A model generated the notes under the pieces. It was not told where the DNA came from, searched no databases, and saw nothing but the letters and a program-made list of their open reading frames with translations. Positions 32,740 to 40,464 of a DNA stretch of 64,000 bases are shown one piece after another. Made by a program: the position numbers and the translations under genes. Positions within the stretch are counted from its first letter, which is position 1. Each line of letters starts with the position of its first letter. Source of the DNA: Planctomycetota bacterium. Its GTDB lineage: Bacteria; Planctomycetota; UBA8742; UBA2392. Location of the stretch: NCBI GenBank assembly GCA_025993795.1, contig JAMQHL010000025.1, positions 62,001 through 126,000 of the forward strand, given 5' to 3'.

Positions 32740-33459
32740 TCACGCCTCGCCAAGGTACGCGGCCTTCACCCGCGGGTCGTTGCGCAGCTCGGCAGATGCG
32801 CCCTGAATCTCGATACTGCCGCTTTCGATGACATAGGCGCGGTGGCTGTGCTTGAGCGCGATGTTGGCGTTCTGCTCAACCAGCAGGATGGTGACACCCT
32901 GTTCATTGACCCGGTCAATGGTCTCAAAAATCGTCTGCACGATCAGAGGCGCCAGCCCAAGGCTCGGCTCATCCAGCAGCAACAGCTTGGGCGCCGACAT
33001 CAGCGCGCGGGCGATGGACAGCATCTGCTGCTCACCGCCCGAAAGCGTACCGCCCTTCTGGCGCTTGCGCTCTGCCAGCCGCGGAAAGATGTCGTAGGCC
33101 TGGGCCAGGTCAGCGGCCACCGCCGGCTTGTCCTTGCGCGCGTATGCGCCGATCTTGAGGTTTTCTTCGACGGTGAGGTTGGGAAAGATCCCGCGACCCT
33201 CAGGCGCCATGACCAGGCCGCGTTCCACAAGCCGGTGCGTGGGCACGCGAGAGACTTCTTCGCCGGCGTAATGCACGCCCCCGGTCCTGGCGCGCAACAG
33301 GCCGCATATGGTGGCAAGGGTAGTGGTCTTGCCCGCGCCGTTTGCACCGATCAATGAGACCACTTCGCCGGCGTTGACGTGCAGCGACACATCCCGCAGC
33401 GCATGAATCGCGCCGTAGAACACGTTGATGCCGTCAAGTTCAAGGATGCGGTCAGCCAT
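32740..33459 (-). CDS. livF: Branched-chain amino-acid ABC transporter ATPase LivF
   Basis: The 239-residue protein has Walker A GANGAGKTTT, Q-loop region, ABC signature LSGGEQQM and Walker B LLLDEPSLGLAP. The C-terminal SIEIQGASAELRNDPRVKAAYLG is the LivF hallmark. It powers import of branched-chain amino acids or similar substrates at the inner membrane together with LivG, LivH and LivM. It is the last gene of the liv operon and is separated from livG by the 1.1-kb GxxExxY cassette. Confidence 0.95.
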   Translation of the reverse strand: MADRILELDGINVFYGAIHALRDVSLHVNAGEVVSLIGANGAGKTTTLATICGLLRARTGGVHYAGEEVSRVPTHRLVERGLVMAPEGRGIFPNLTVEENLKIGAYARKDKPAVAADLAQAYDIFPRLAERKRQKGGTLSGGEQQMLSIARALMSAPKLLLLDEPSLGLAPLIVQTIFETIDRVNEQGVTILLVEQNANIALKHSHRAYVIESGSIEIQGASAELRNDPRVKAAYLGEA

Positions 33460-33488
33460 TTCGAACTACTGGATTTCCCACCAAAACA

Positions 33489-33505
33489 CACGAAGATGCA
33501 CGAAG
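33489..33505 (+). repeat. Cassette 2 left-end repeats (10-nt period)
   Basis: CACGAAG occurs at 33489 and 33499 on the plus strand, exactly 10 nt apart, in the spacer between livF and the unknown gene. It mirrors the right-end array. Confidence 0.6.
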
Positions 33506-33510
33506 AACTG

Positions 33511-34110
33511 CTACGCCGTACCGAACTCCTCGCAGGTGCCTTCAAGTACGGCCCTGAATGTTGTCTGAATCTGTGGCGGCGCATTCCGAATGTACTCAAC
33601 TGCCGCCCTGCGCTGGGCTTGTGTTGCGTTGCTTCGCCTCAGGTACTCGACCACGCTGGACTCGGTTGACTCCACCCCACGCCGCTCAACAAAATTGGAC
33701 TCAAGATCGGTCCAGATCACGGCGTCAAGGTTCTTCTCGCGCGCCCAAGCCTCGATAGGATCGAGAACGCCCCGAAACTGGCTGTGACGCTCTTCAGTGG
33801 CAATCACTACGTATCCAATCTTTGCGGGATCGGTCCCTTCGCGTTTCCGCAAGTTCTCACGCGCCTCTTCCAACGAAGCAAGTGAAGATTCAGACCAGAG
33901 TACGCGCACTGGCATCGCCGGGTTCCAGATCACGAGCGTCAAGCGTTCGTTCTCTTGGCCCTTGCTTGAAATACGCGCGAACTCTATCGGCAACCTACAG
34001 CCGTCCTTGAACCAGCCCATGTACGCGCCTTCGCCGTCCGCTGCGTGGTGGAATTGAAGCCCTTTCGGACACCAGACCAGTGAGCCCCAACCGAGTATCG
34101 CTATCCTCAT
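33511..34110 (-). CDS. Unknown protein, possibly gamma-glutamylcyclotransferase-like; cassette passenger
   Basis: The ATG at 34110 follows GAGGGG and gives 199 residues. The N-terminus RIAILGWGSLVWCPKGLQF resembles the (Y)GSL opening of gamma-glutamylcyclotransferase folds, and LPIEFARISSKGQENERLTL with VRVLWSESSLASLEEARENL supplies further conserved-looking positions. The C-terminal VEYLRRSNATQAQRRAAVEY is helical. I cannot assign an activity. The gene sits inside the liv operon with the GxxExxY gene and is less GC-rich than its neighbours, consistent with transfer. Confidence 0.7.
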   Translation of the reverse strand: MRIAILGWGSLVWCPKGLQFHHAADGEGAYMGWFKDGCRLPIEFARISSKGQENERLTLVIWNPAMPVRVLWSESSLASLEEARENLRKREGTDPAKIGYVVIATEERHSQFRGVLDPIEAWAREKNLDAVIWTDLESNFVERRGVESTESSVVEYLRRSNATQAQRRAAVEYIRNAPPQIQTTFRAVLEGTCEEFGTA

Positions 34111-34119
34111 CAAACCCCT

Positions 34120-34130
34120 CTTCGTGGGCA
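34120..34130. repeat. 11-nt direct repeat CTTCGTGGGCA, copy 1
   Basis: The identical 11-mer recurs at 34547-34557, so the GxxExxY gene is bracketed by direct repeats in addition to the inverted end arrays. The copy lies between the two cassette genes. Confidence 0.6.
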
Positions 34131-34138
34131 GATACCCC

Positions 34139-34525
34139 TCAGACCACAAGCCGCTTCCGCTCCAGCTTCCCGACACTCCCAAAATTGATCAGTAGACCCA
34201 CACGTTCTCCGGTGGCGTGCAGATAGTTGGCCAACTGCGCTTCATCGCGAGGCACCAACTTCTCTTGCGCCTTCAACTCAATGATCACTTCGCCATAGAC
34301 AAGGAAGTCTGCTACATAGTGCTTCTTCAGCACGATGCCCTTGTATTGCACGGGCAGAAACTTCTCCGCCTCATGCGGAAGGCCTCGCCAGGTCAATTCC
34401 AGACCAAGCGATTCCTGATACACCGCTTCCAGAAAACCACTTCCTAGTTCGGTGTGTACCGCCATTGCCGCGCCGATAATGGCGTACACTTCCTCTTTGA
34501 ACAGCAGATCCTGGTCGTCGGTCAT
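34139..34525 (-). CDS. GxxExxY protein (second copy, diverged)
   Basis: The 128-residue protein has the motif GFLEAVY (Gly30, Glu33, Tyr36), and the nuclease-like core YVADFLVYGEVIIELKAQEK with Asp73 and Glu83-x-Lys85, then DEAQLANYLHATG. It shares family features with the copy in the groE operon but is clearly different in sequence, so the two are separate acquisitions rather than a recent duplication. It starts at an ATG embedded in the right-end repeat array. Role unknown. Confidence 0.88.
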   Translation of the reverse strand: MTDDQDLLFKEEVYAIIGAAMAVHTELGSGFLEAVYQESLGLELTWRGLPHEAEKFLPVQYKGIVLKKHYVADFLVYGEVIIELKAQEKLVPRDEAQLANYLHATGERVGLLINFGSVGKLERKRLVV

Positions 34526-34526
34526 T

Positions 34527-34557
34527 TTCGTGTCCCTTAGTGTCCCTTCGTGGGCAA
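34527..34557 (-). repeat. Cassette 2 right-end repeats (10-nt period) plus 11-nt direct repeat copy 2
   Basis: On the minus strand CACGAAG, CACTAAG and CACGAAA recur every 10 nt, ending at the GxxExxY ATG. CTTCGTGGGCA (34547-34557) repeats the 11-mer at 34120. Confidence 0.6.
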
Positions 34558-34559
34558 AG

Positions 34560-35324
34560 TCAGTCGCCGCCGAGGTATGCCTCGATCACCTTTGGGTTGT
34601 TCTGGATTTCCTTTGGCGGGCCAAGCGCAATCGTCTTGCCGTAGTCGAGCACCTGGATCTTCTCGCAGATGCCCATCACCAGCTTCATATCGTGCTCAAT
34701 CAACAGGACAGTAACTCCCAACTCGTCGCGAATGCGCCGAATCAGCGCGCTCAGCTCGGCTTTCTCGCCGGTGTTCATGCCGGCCGCGGGCTCATCCAGG
34801 CAGATCAGCCGCGGCTCGGTGGCCAGCGCGCGCGCGATTTCAAGCCGTCGCCTGTGCCCGTACGGCAGTTGCTTTGCCGGCAGTCCCGCGCGTTCCTCAA
34901 GGCCCATGAACTGCAGCAGCTCATAGGCCCGCTCGCGCTGGCGCCTCTCTTCACGGTAATGGCGCGACGTGCGCAGCAGGCTGTCGAACAGGTTGATCTT
35001 CGCGTGCTGGTGCGCGCCGGTCATCGCGTTCTCAAGCACGCTCAACTCGTCAAACAGCCGGATGTTCTGGAACGTCCGCGAGATACCCAACCGCGCCACC
35101 TCCACCGGGCTGCGGCCGCTGATCAAGCGCCCGCGAAACTTCACGCTGCCGGAAGTCGGGACGTACACGCCGGTCAGCATGTTGAACACGGTGGTCTTGC
35201 CGGCGCCATTGGGGCCGATCAGCCCGTACAGGTCGCCTTCTTCGATCGACAGGCAGCACTGATCGACAGCCGTAAGGCCGCCAAAGCAGATCGTCAGCAG
35301 CTCGGTTTCCAGCAGAACGCTCAA
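34560..35324 (-). CDS. livG: Branched-chain amino-acid ABC transporter ATPase LivG
   Basis: The 254-residue protein starts with TTG overlapping the livM TGA (TTGA). Walker A is GPNGAGKTTVF, then the LivG-type FRGRLISGRSPVEVARLGIS and RTFQNIRLF. The signature region KQLPYGHRRRLEIARAL and Walker B LICLDEPAAGMN follow, and the C-terminus ends in VIEAYLGGD. It pairs with LivF. The 4-nt overlap with livM implies coupled translation. Confidence 0.95.
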   Translation of the reverse strand: MSVLLETELLTICFGGLTAVDQCCLSIEEGDLYGLIGPNGAGKTTVFNMLTGVYVPTSGSVKFRGRLISGRSPVEVARLGISRTFQNIRLFDELSVLENAMTGAHQHAKINLFDSLLRTSRHYREERRQRERAYELLQFMGLEERAGLPAKQLPYGHRRRLEIARALATEPRLICLDEPAAGMNTGEKAELSALIRRIRDELGVTVLLIEHDMKLVMGICEKIQVLDYGKTIALGPPKEIQNNPKVIEAYLGGD

Positions 35325-36349
35325 GGCTTGGTCTCCGAGTCCCCGCCTCGAAGCCGCGCAGGCAGCACCCGCCGCAGCAGCTTCAACGACAGTTCGCGCT
35401 GACCAAAGATCCCCTGTGGCCGGAAAATCATCATCAGGATCAGCACCAGCGCGTAGACCACCATGCGAATGCCCGGCAGTTTTGCCTGTTGCTCAACATC
35501 GCGCAGGGCTTCAGGCAATACCGTCAGTACGATGGCTCCAACGATCGCACCGGTCAGGCTGCCAAGGCCACCCAGAACCAGCATCACGACCACTTCGATG
35601 GACTTCATGAACCCGAACGTCGAGGGGCTGATCGTGCGCAACAGGTGCCCGAGCAAGCCGCCCGCAATGCCCGCAAAGAAAGCGCCATAGATAAACGCCA
35701 TCACTTTCAGTCGGGCGACGCGTATGCCCATGACCTCGGCGGCGAGTTCGTTCTCGCGTATCGCGATCAGCGCGCGACCAAATGTGCTGCGTTGCAGAAA
35801 GACGCTGCCCACAACACAGATCCAGGCAAACGTAAGAATCCAGAAGCTGCTGGCATAATTGGGCAGCCCCGGCAGCCCTCGCGCAGCACCGACCGAGTCA
35901 AAGTTGGTAAGCAATATGATCACGATTTCGCCAAATCCCAGCGTCGCGATTGCCAGGTAGTCACCCTTCAGGCGCAGCGTGGGCACGCCGACAATCAAGC
36001 CCGCCGCCGCCGCCGCCGCGCCCCCGACCAACAGCGCAGGCACAAATCCCCACGCACCGTCAAACAGCGGAGCACGCACGATGGTCTCGCCGGTCTCGGT
36101 GTTCAGCACACGCAGCGTCGTCGTGAAATAGGCGCTGACGTAGGCGCCGATTGCCATGAATCCGGCATGGCCCAGGCTGAACTGCCCGCACAGCCCGTTG
36201 ATTACGTTCAGGCTTACCGCAAGGATGATCGCGATGCCGCAAAGGTTGATGATGCGGACGACGTACTCTTCGATGAACTCACCGAGAAACCAGTCCACAC
36301 CGAACGCGAGGCTGACTCCAACCACCAGCAATGCCAGCGTCCGGTGCAT
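35321..36349 (-). CDS. livM: Branched-chain amino-acid ABC transporter permease LivM
   Basis: The 342-residue membrane protein has about nine to ten spans and the LivM signatures NVINGLCGQFSLGHAGFMA, LRLKGDYLAIATLGFGEI, and the EAA-like loop ALIAIRENELAAEVMGIRV. It ends in a short Arg-rich cytoplasmic tail. It forms the channel with LivH. The start overlaps the livH stop as TGATG. Confidence 0.95.
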   Translation of the reverse strand: MHRTLALLVVGVSLAFGVDWFLGEFIEEYVVRIINLCGIAIILAVSLNVINGLCGQFSLGHAGFMAIGAYVSAYFTTTLRVLNTETGETIVRAPLFDGAWGFVPALLVGGAAAAAAGLIVGVPTLRLKGDYLAIATLGFGEIVIILLTNFDSVGAARGLPGLPNYASSFWILTFAWICVVGSVFLQRSTFGRALIAIRENELAAEVMGIRVARLKVMAFIYGAFFAGIAGGLLGHLLRTISPSTFGFMKSIEVVVMLVLGGLGSLTGAIVGAIVLTVLPEALRDVEQQAKLPGIRMVVYALVLILMMIFRPQGIFGQRELSLKLLRRVLPARLRGGDSETKP

Positions 36350-37320
36350 CAGACCTTCTCCCTGCCGGATTTACCCAGCAAACCGGAAGGCTTGACCAGC
36401 AGCACCAGGATCAGCAACACAAAGGCAACGGCTTCGGCGTACGTCGTGCTGAAAGTGCCGACGACCGATTCGGTTACGCCCAATAGCAGACCACCCAGCG
36501 CCGCACCGGGGATGCTGCCAATGCCGCCGAGCACAGCGGCCACGAAGGCCTTGAGGCCCGCCATCAGGCCCATCAGAGGGTCGATGGTCGGCTGGTCCAT
36601 GGCGACCAGCACGCCGGCAACTGCCGCCATGATGCTGCCGATGGCAAAGGTCAGCCCGATCGTGCCGTCAACGTTAACGCCCATCAGGCGGGCCGTGCGC
36701 ATATCAAAGCTGCAGGCGCGCATGGCGGCACCCGGCCTAGTCTTTTGCACGAACAGGTGAAGCCCGGCCATCATCACTGCGGCGACAACAACGATGATGA
36801 TCTTGGTGTTGGTCAGCGCCACAAGCCCCAGATCAACGGACGATTGCTCAATCAGGGTCGGAAACCCGCGGGGGTCGGCCTTGAACAGCATGATGCCGCC
36901 GTTCTGCAGCAGCAGGCTCACACCGATGGCCGTGATCAGCGCGGCAAGTCGGCTTGAGTTGCGCAACGGCCGATAGGCAAAACGCTCGATCAACATGCCC
37001 AGCAGTGCGCAACACGCCATGGAGCACACAAACAGAAAGCCGACCACATACAGCGGCACTTTGGCGGGAACAAAGGACGGGTCTTCGGGATCGGTCGTGT
37101 AGCCCATCCACTTGGCCGGGTAGTAACTGAAGTACGCACCCAGCATGTACACTTCGCCGTGCGCGAAGTTGATGAGTTGCAGCACGCCATACACCATGGT
37201 GTAACCGACGGCAATCAGCGCATAAACGCTGCCCTTGGCAATGCCGTTGGCGACCTGCTGAAGCAGGGCTTGCGCCAGTGAGGTCCCACCTGAATCAACT
37301 GTCGCAAGCAACTCCAGCAC
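36349..37320 (-). CDS. livH: Branched-chain amino-acid ABC transporter permease LivH
   Basis: The 323-residue permease begins near ANGIAKGSVYALIAVGYTMV and has YGVLQLINFAHGEVYMLGA, the LivH signature. It also has the ATP-binding-partner loop GAAMRACSFDMRTARLMGVN. About eight spans are predicted. It is the first of the permease-ATPase genes, after a hairpin that separates it from livK. Confidence 0.95.
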   Translation of the reverse strand: MLELLATVDSGGTSLAQALLQQVANGIAKGSVYALIAVGYTMVYGVLQLINFAHGEVYMLGAYFSYYPAKWMGYTTDPEDPSFVPAKVPLYVVGFLFVCSMACCALLGMLIERFAYRPLRNSSRLAALITAIGVSLLLQNGGIMLFKADPRGFPTLIEQSSVDLGLVALTNTKIIIVVVAAVMMAGLHLFVQKTRPGAAMRACSFDMRTARLMGVNVDGTIGLTFAIGSIMAAVAGVLVAMDQPTIDPLMGLMAGLKAFVAAVLGGIGSIPGAALGGLLLGVTESVVGTFSTTYAEAVAFVLLILVLLVKPSGLLGKSGREKV

Positions 37321-37336
37321 GTTCGCCTCAATCGAG

Positions 37337-37364
37337 AATGCCGGAACCCGCGGGCTCCGGCATT
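37337..37364 (-). terminator. Hairpin between livK and livH (possible attenuator)
   Basis: AATGCCGGA and TCCGGCATT arms form a perfect 9-bp stem around a loop that itself can pair (CCCGCGGG). It lacks a T-run, so it may cause partial termination or protect the livK transcript, which would keep the binding protein more abundant than the permease. Confidence 0.5.
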
Positions 37365-37381
37365 GTTCGTGTATGCCCGCG

Positions 37382-38560
37382 CTACTTCACGTCTTGCGGA
37401 TAAATCTGCTTCACAGGTAGGAACTTGTCGCCCTGCACTTTCAGAATGCTGATCGGCTTGCGCGCATCGCGATTCTCGTCAATGCTGAACGTGCCGGTCA
37501 CGCCCTTGAAATCCTTGAGGGCCGCAAGCGCGTCGCGCACCTTGGCGCGGTCGAATTCGCCCGCGTCTTCAATCGCCTTCTTCACCACGTACACGACGTC
37601 ATAGCCCAGCGCGGCAAGGCTTGACGGCGCCGTGTTGTACTTGGCCTTGTACCCCTTCACGAAAGCCTGCACGTGCTCGCTGGGGTCTTCCGGGCTGTAG
37701 TGGTTACCGAAGTAGCTGCCCTCAAGCGCGCCCTTGCTGTTCGGTATCAGGTTGGCGCTCTCCCAGCCGTCGCCGCCCAGCATCGGCACGTCGTCGCCAA
37801 TGCCCTGCCCGCGAATCTGCTGGCTGAGCAGCGCCACATCGTTGTAGTAGCAGGGCAGAAAGATGATGTCGGGCTCTTTGGCCTTGACGTTGGTGATCTG
37901 GCTTGCGAACTCTTTGGTGCCCTTCTTGTACGACTCGTCGGCGACAACCTCACCGCCCAGGGCCTTGAACTTCAACCGAAAGTAGTCGGCCAAGCCTGTG
38001 CTGTATGCATCGTCCTGGTTGCGGATGATGGCTGCTTTGCGCTTGCCCAGTTCTTTGTAGGCAAACACGGCACACGCACCGCCCTGGAAGTCATCCAGGA
38101 AGCAGATGCGAAAGATGTTCTTGCCCTGCTGCGTGACTGTGGGGTTGGTGCTGCTGGGGCTGACCATCGGCACGCCGTTCTGCTCAAACACCGGCGCTGC
38201 CGCCAGGCTCAGGCCCGACGCAACCGCACCCATGGCGACCAGCACTTTGTCCTGCGTCGCCAGTTTCGTGGCGACGTTTCCTGCCTCTTCGGCTTTGCTT
38301 GCGGTGTCATAGAACCGCAGGTCGATCAACTTGCCCTTGATGCCGCCGGCCTTGTTAATTTCTTCCACGGCGAGGTCTGCACCGTTCTTCGTGTCTCCGC
38401 CGAACGTGGCAATTTCTCCGGTTGTGCTGACGAACAGGCCCAGCTTGACGCTGTCTTCCGTGGCGCCGCTGCCGCCCGCTTCGTTGCCTTTGTCCTTGCA
38501 CCCGGCGCCTGAGAACGCGAGCGCCAACGTCGCAATTGCCAGTATCAATGCGTTTCGCAT
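37382..38560 (-). CDS. livK: Branched-chain amino-acid ABC transporter substrate-binding lipoprotein LivK
   Basis: The ATG at 38560 follows AGGAG and gives 392 residues with a lipoprotein signal ending SGAGC. The periplasmic type I binding-protein fold is shown by VKLGLFVSTTGEIATFGGD, the NGADLAVEEINKAGGIKG segment, AAAPVFEQNGVPMVSPSSTN and DIIFLPCYYNDVALLSQQIR. It delivers the ligand to LivHMGF. Ligand specificity cannot be read from sequence. It heads the operon, and the divergent 163-nt spacer upstream presumably holds the promoter. Confidence 0.93.
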   Translation of the reverse strand: MRNALILAIATLALAFSGAGCKDKGNEAGGSGATEDSVKLGLFVSTTGEIATFGGDTKNGADLAVEEINKAGGIKGKLIDLRFYDTASKAEEAGNVATKLATQDKVLVAMGAVASGLSLAAAPVFEQNGVPMVSPSSTNPTVTQQGKNIFRICFLDDFQGGACAVFAYKELGKRKAAIIRNQDDAYSTGLADYFRLKFKALGGEVVADESYKKGTKEFASQITNVKAKEPDIIFLPCYYNDVALLSQQIRGQGIGDDVPMLGGDGWESANLIPNSKGALEGSYFGNHYSPEDPSEHVQAFVKGYKAKYNTAPSSLAALGYDVVYVVKKAIEDAGEFDRAKVRDALAALKDFKGVTGTFSIDENRDARKPISILKVQGDKFLPVKQIYPQDVK

Positions 38561-38723
38561 TGCATGCTCCTGTGTCGGTCCAGCCGGAAACCCGGCGCTT
38601 TGGGAAGCGGCGTGAGAATAGCCATAACACGGCATCGCTCAAGCTATTTTGGCGGATGGGTTGCCCCTTGCGGGTGTCGCCGCCTTTGCTGCAAGCTAGA
38701 CTGGCCCAAAGCCGGAGCGAAGC

Positions 38724-39137
38724 GTGCCAACCATCGAAGAAGCCTTGAGAGTGCCACTGGATGGCGACTACCTTACGTGCGGCCTCAAGAAGCCGTTCTA
38801 TGTGATTGCCCGGGATGGTGACATCCAGTGCTTTGTCGGCTTCCGTAACAAGACGAAAGACTTCGACAACGAAGCCAACGTCGTGATCTGGGAGCGCGAC
38901 CGCGTGATCCGCGAAGCGGTCGCATTCATTGAACGCATGGGCGAGGTGCGGCTTGGCCCCTGTCGGGCCGAGACGTTTCCAGAGCCCGACACGCTGGAAG
39001 AATTCCTGCGCAGTTTTTCGACCCACGGCAACCTAGCCAGTTACTTTCCGCCGATCCTCACGAAACTTGGCCTGTGCGACGTCTACAAGAAGGGCCGGGC
39101 GCTTTACATCAAGCGCTCGACCGAAGGCGCACCGTGA
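38724..39137 (+). CDS. Hypothetical 137-residue protein
   Basis: It starts at GTG with GGAG 6 nt upstream. A beta-rich N-terminus (YLTCGLKKPFYVIARDGDIQ, then VGFRNKTKDFDNEANVVIWE) is followed by helices and GNLASYFPPILTKLGLCDVY. No signal peptide or membrane span is seen. I do not recognise the family. The stop overlaps the LON-domain gene start as GTGA, so the two are probably functionally linked. Confidence 0.7.
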   Translation: MPTIEEALRVPLDGDYLTCGLKKPFYVIARDGDIQCFVGFRNKTKDFDNEANVVIWERDRVIREAVAFIERMGEVRLGPCRAETFPEPDTLEEFLRSFSTHGNLASYFPPILTKLGLCDVYKKGRALYIKRSTEGAP

Positions 39138-39814
39138 GCAACGACCTGCCTGAACTGCACGACGGCATACCGGTGTTTCCGCTGCCGGGCATCACGCTGT
39201 TCCCGCACACCCAGTTGCCGCTTCACATATTTGAAGAGCGCTACCGTAACCTGGTGGAAGACACGCTGCGTAAACCGGAAAGCGAACACTGCTTTGCCAT
39301 GGGCAGCGTTCTCGACTCCCCCGGCCCGGGCGCGCTGGGCGACCCGCCGGTTTCATGCTTTGCAGGTGTCGGGCGCATCACCGAGTACTCGCGCACGCCC
39401 GACGGGCGCTTCATGCTGGTGCTGCAGGGCATCGGGCGCGTGCGGCTTTCCGATGAGCGCGCCCTGTGCAACGGCTATCGCGTGTTCAGTGCCGAATGGC
39501 TGAAGGATTTTCACACCAGCCACGAACCCTCATGGGACGCCAACCTGGGGATGGAACTGAAGACCCTTGCGGTCGCGCTGCTGCGCGAACAGGCTGAGAA
39601 GTTCCGGCGCGTGCTCTCGGACTCGCTTGAGCTGGGGCCGTTGACCGACATGCTGTGCGGATACCTGCCGTTTCCGCCCGATTTCAAACTGGAACAGATG
39701 GGCACCGCCAACGTGATCGGGCGCGCAGCCGCGACCATCAGCCAACTCGAACGCATGCTGAACGAAGCGCCCGCCAAGCCCATGCAGCCGGATGACGCAC
39801 CGGCAGAAAACTAG
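39134..39814 (+). CDS. LON substrate-binding-domain protein
   Basis: The 226-residue protein starts at GTG 39134 (overlap with the upstream TGA). The LON N-domain is clear: IPVFPLPGITLFPHTQLPLH, IFEERYRNLVED, GVGRITEYSRTPDGRFMLVL, QGIGRVRLSDE and a helical C-terminal part. It lacks the AAA and protease domains, as in the stand-alone LON-domain family, which may act in protein quality control or as a binding adaptor. It converges with the DUF2225 gene. Confidence 0.88.
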   Translation: MSNDLPELHDGIPVFPLPGITLFPHTQLPLHIFEERYRNLVEDTLRKPESEHCFAMGSVLDSPGPGALGDPPVSCFAGVGRITEYSRTPDGRFMLVLQGIGRVRLSDERALCNGYRVFSAEWLKDFHTSHEPSWDANLGMELKTLAVALLREQAEKFRRVLSDSLELGPLTDMLCGYLPFPPDFKLEQMGTANVIGRAAATISQLERMLNEAPAKPMQPDDAPAEN

Positions 39815-40443
39815 TCCGTGATCTGGGCGCGCTGCTTGTCGCGCCACTCGATCAGCCACTTGTCCACGTCTTCGAAGTCGTCCAGCTTGCCGAAATGATC
39901 GCGCGCTTTGGCAGCATCGCCCAGGCGCCGGTGCAGCTCACCCAGCAGATAGTGCACGACCGGCATGTCGTCTGCGCTGAACTCGTTGGCCGACAGCGCC
40001 AGCTCAAAATACTTCACGGCTTTGCGGCGCGCCTGCTTCTGGTCGTCGTCGGGCTCGCCTTCCATGCGCGAGCACCAGGTGGCCTGCAGGTAAAGGTCAG
40101 CGACTTCGGCGCTGCGCTTGCCGCAGTAGGTCGCAATCAGTGCTGCGCGTCGGTAGCGCTCGGCGCCGCCCAGGGCCTGCCCCTCCTGCCAGTGAAAGCC
40201 CGCCAGAAGGTCAATCACCTTGCGGATGCGCGCGGCATCTTTGAGGTTGCGATAGTCGGCTTCGAACCCGACAAAACCGCAGCCGGGGCACACATGCAGA
40301 AACTGGGGCAGGGGGTTGCCGTCTGTGTAGCGCGGGCAGAAGTCCGGGTCCTTCTCGCCCACCTGATAGCCGATGACGAGCTGGGTTTCGAAGACAAGCT
40401 CACAGCACGGGCAGGTCAGGGTCTTGGATTCATATTCAGGCAT
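39811..40443 (-). CDS. DUF2225 protein
   Basis: The start is the ATG of MPEYESKTLTCPCCELVFET (210 residues); a GTG 9 nt upstream is possible. The N-terminus has CPCC and a second pair in VCPGCGFVGFEADYRNL, a zinc-ribbon-like arrangement. A helical region with repeats (RYRRAALIATYCGKRSAEVA, KARDHFGKLDDFEDVDKW) follows, as in DUF2225 members. The function is not established. Its stop and the LON gene stop are both TAG within one CTAG. Confidence 0.8.
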   Translation of the reverse strand: MPEYESKTLTCPCCELVFETQLVIGYQVGEKDPDFCPRYTDGNPLPQFLHVCPGCGFVGFEADYRNLKDAARIRKVIDLLAGFHWQEGQALGGAERYRRAALIATYCGKRSAEVADLYLQATWCSRMEGEPDDDQKQARRKAVKYFELALSANEFSADDMPVVHYLLGELHRRLGDAAKARDHFGKLDDFEDVDKWLIEWRDKQRAQITD

Positions 40444-40464
40444 GCGCCCCACGGCCTCTCAACC

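Larger units (their letters stand above)
33489..34553 (-). mobile_element. Putative GxxExxY cassette 2 inserted in the liv operon
   Basis: The segment carries an unknown gene and a GxxExxY gene, both in operon orientation. It is bounded by inverted arrays with a 10-nt period: CACGAAG, CACGAAG on the plus strand at 33489-33505 and CACGAAG, CACTAAG, CACGAAA on the minus strand at 34553-34527. It lies between livG and livF. Its movement is inferred from architecture only. Confidence 0.5.

Noticed and set aside
35489..36760. Plus-strand open frame of about 420 codons over livM and livH
   Set aside because: Shadow of the liv permease genes, which have full family signatures on the minus strand.
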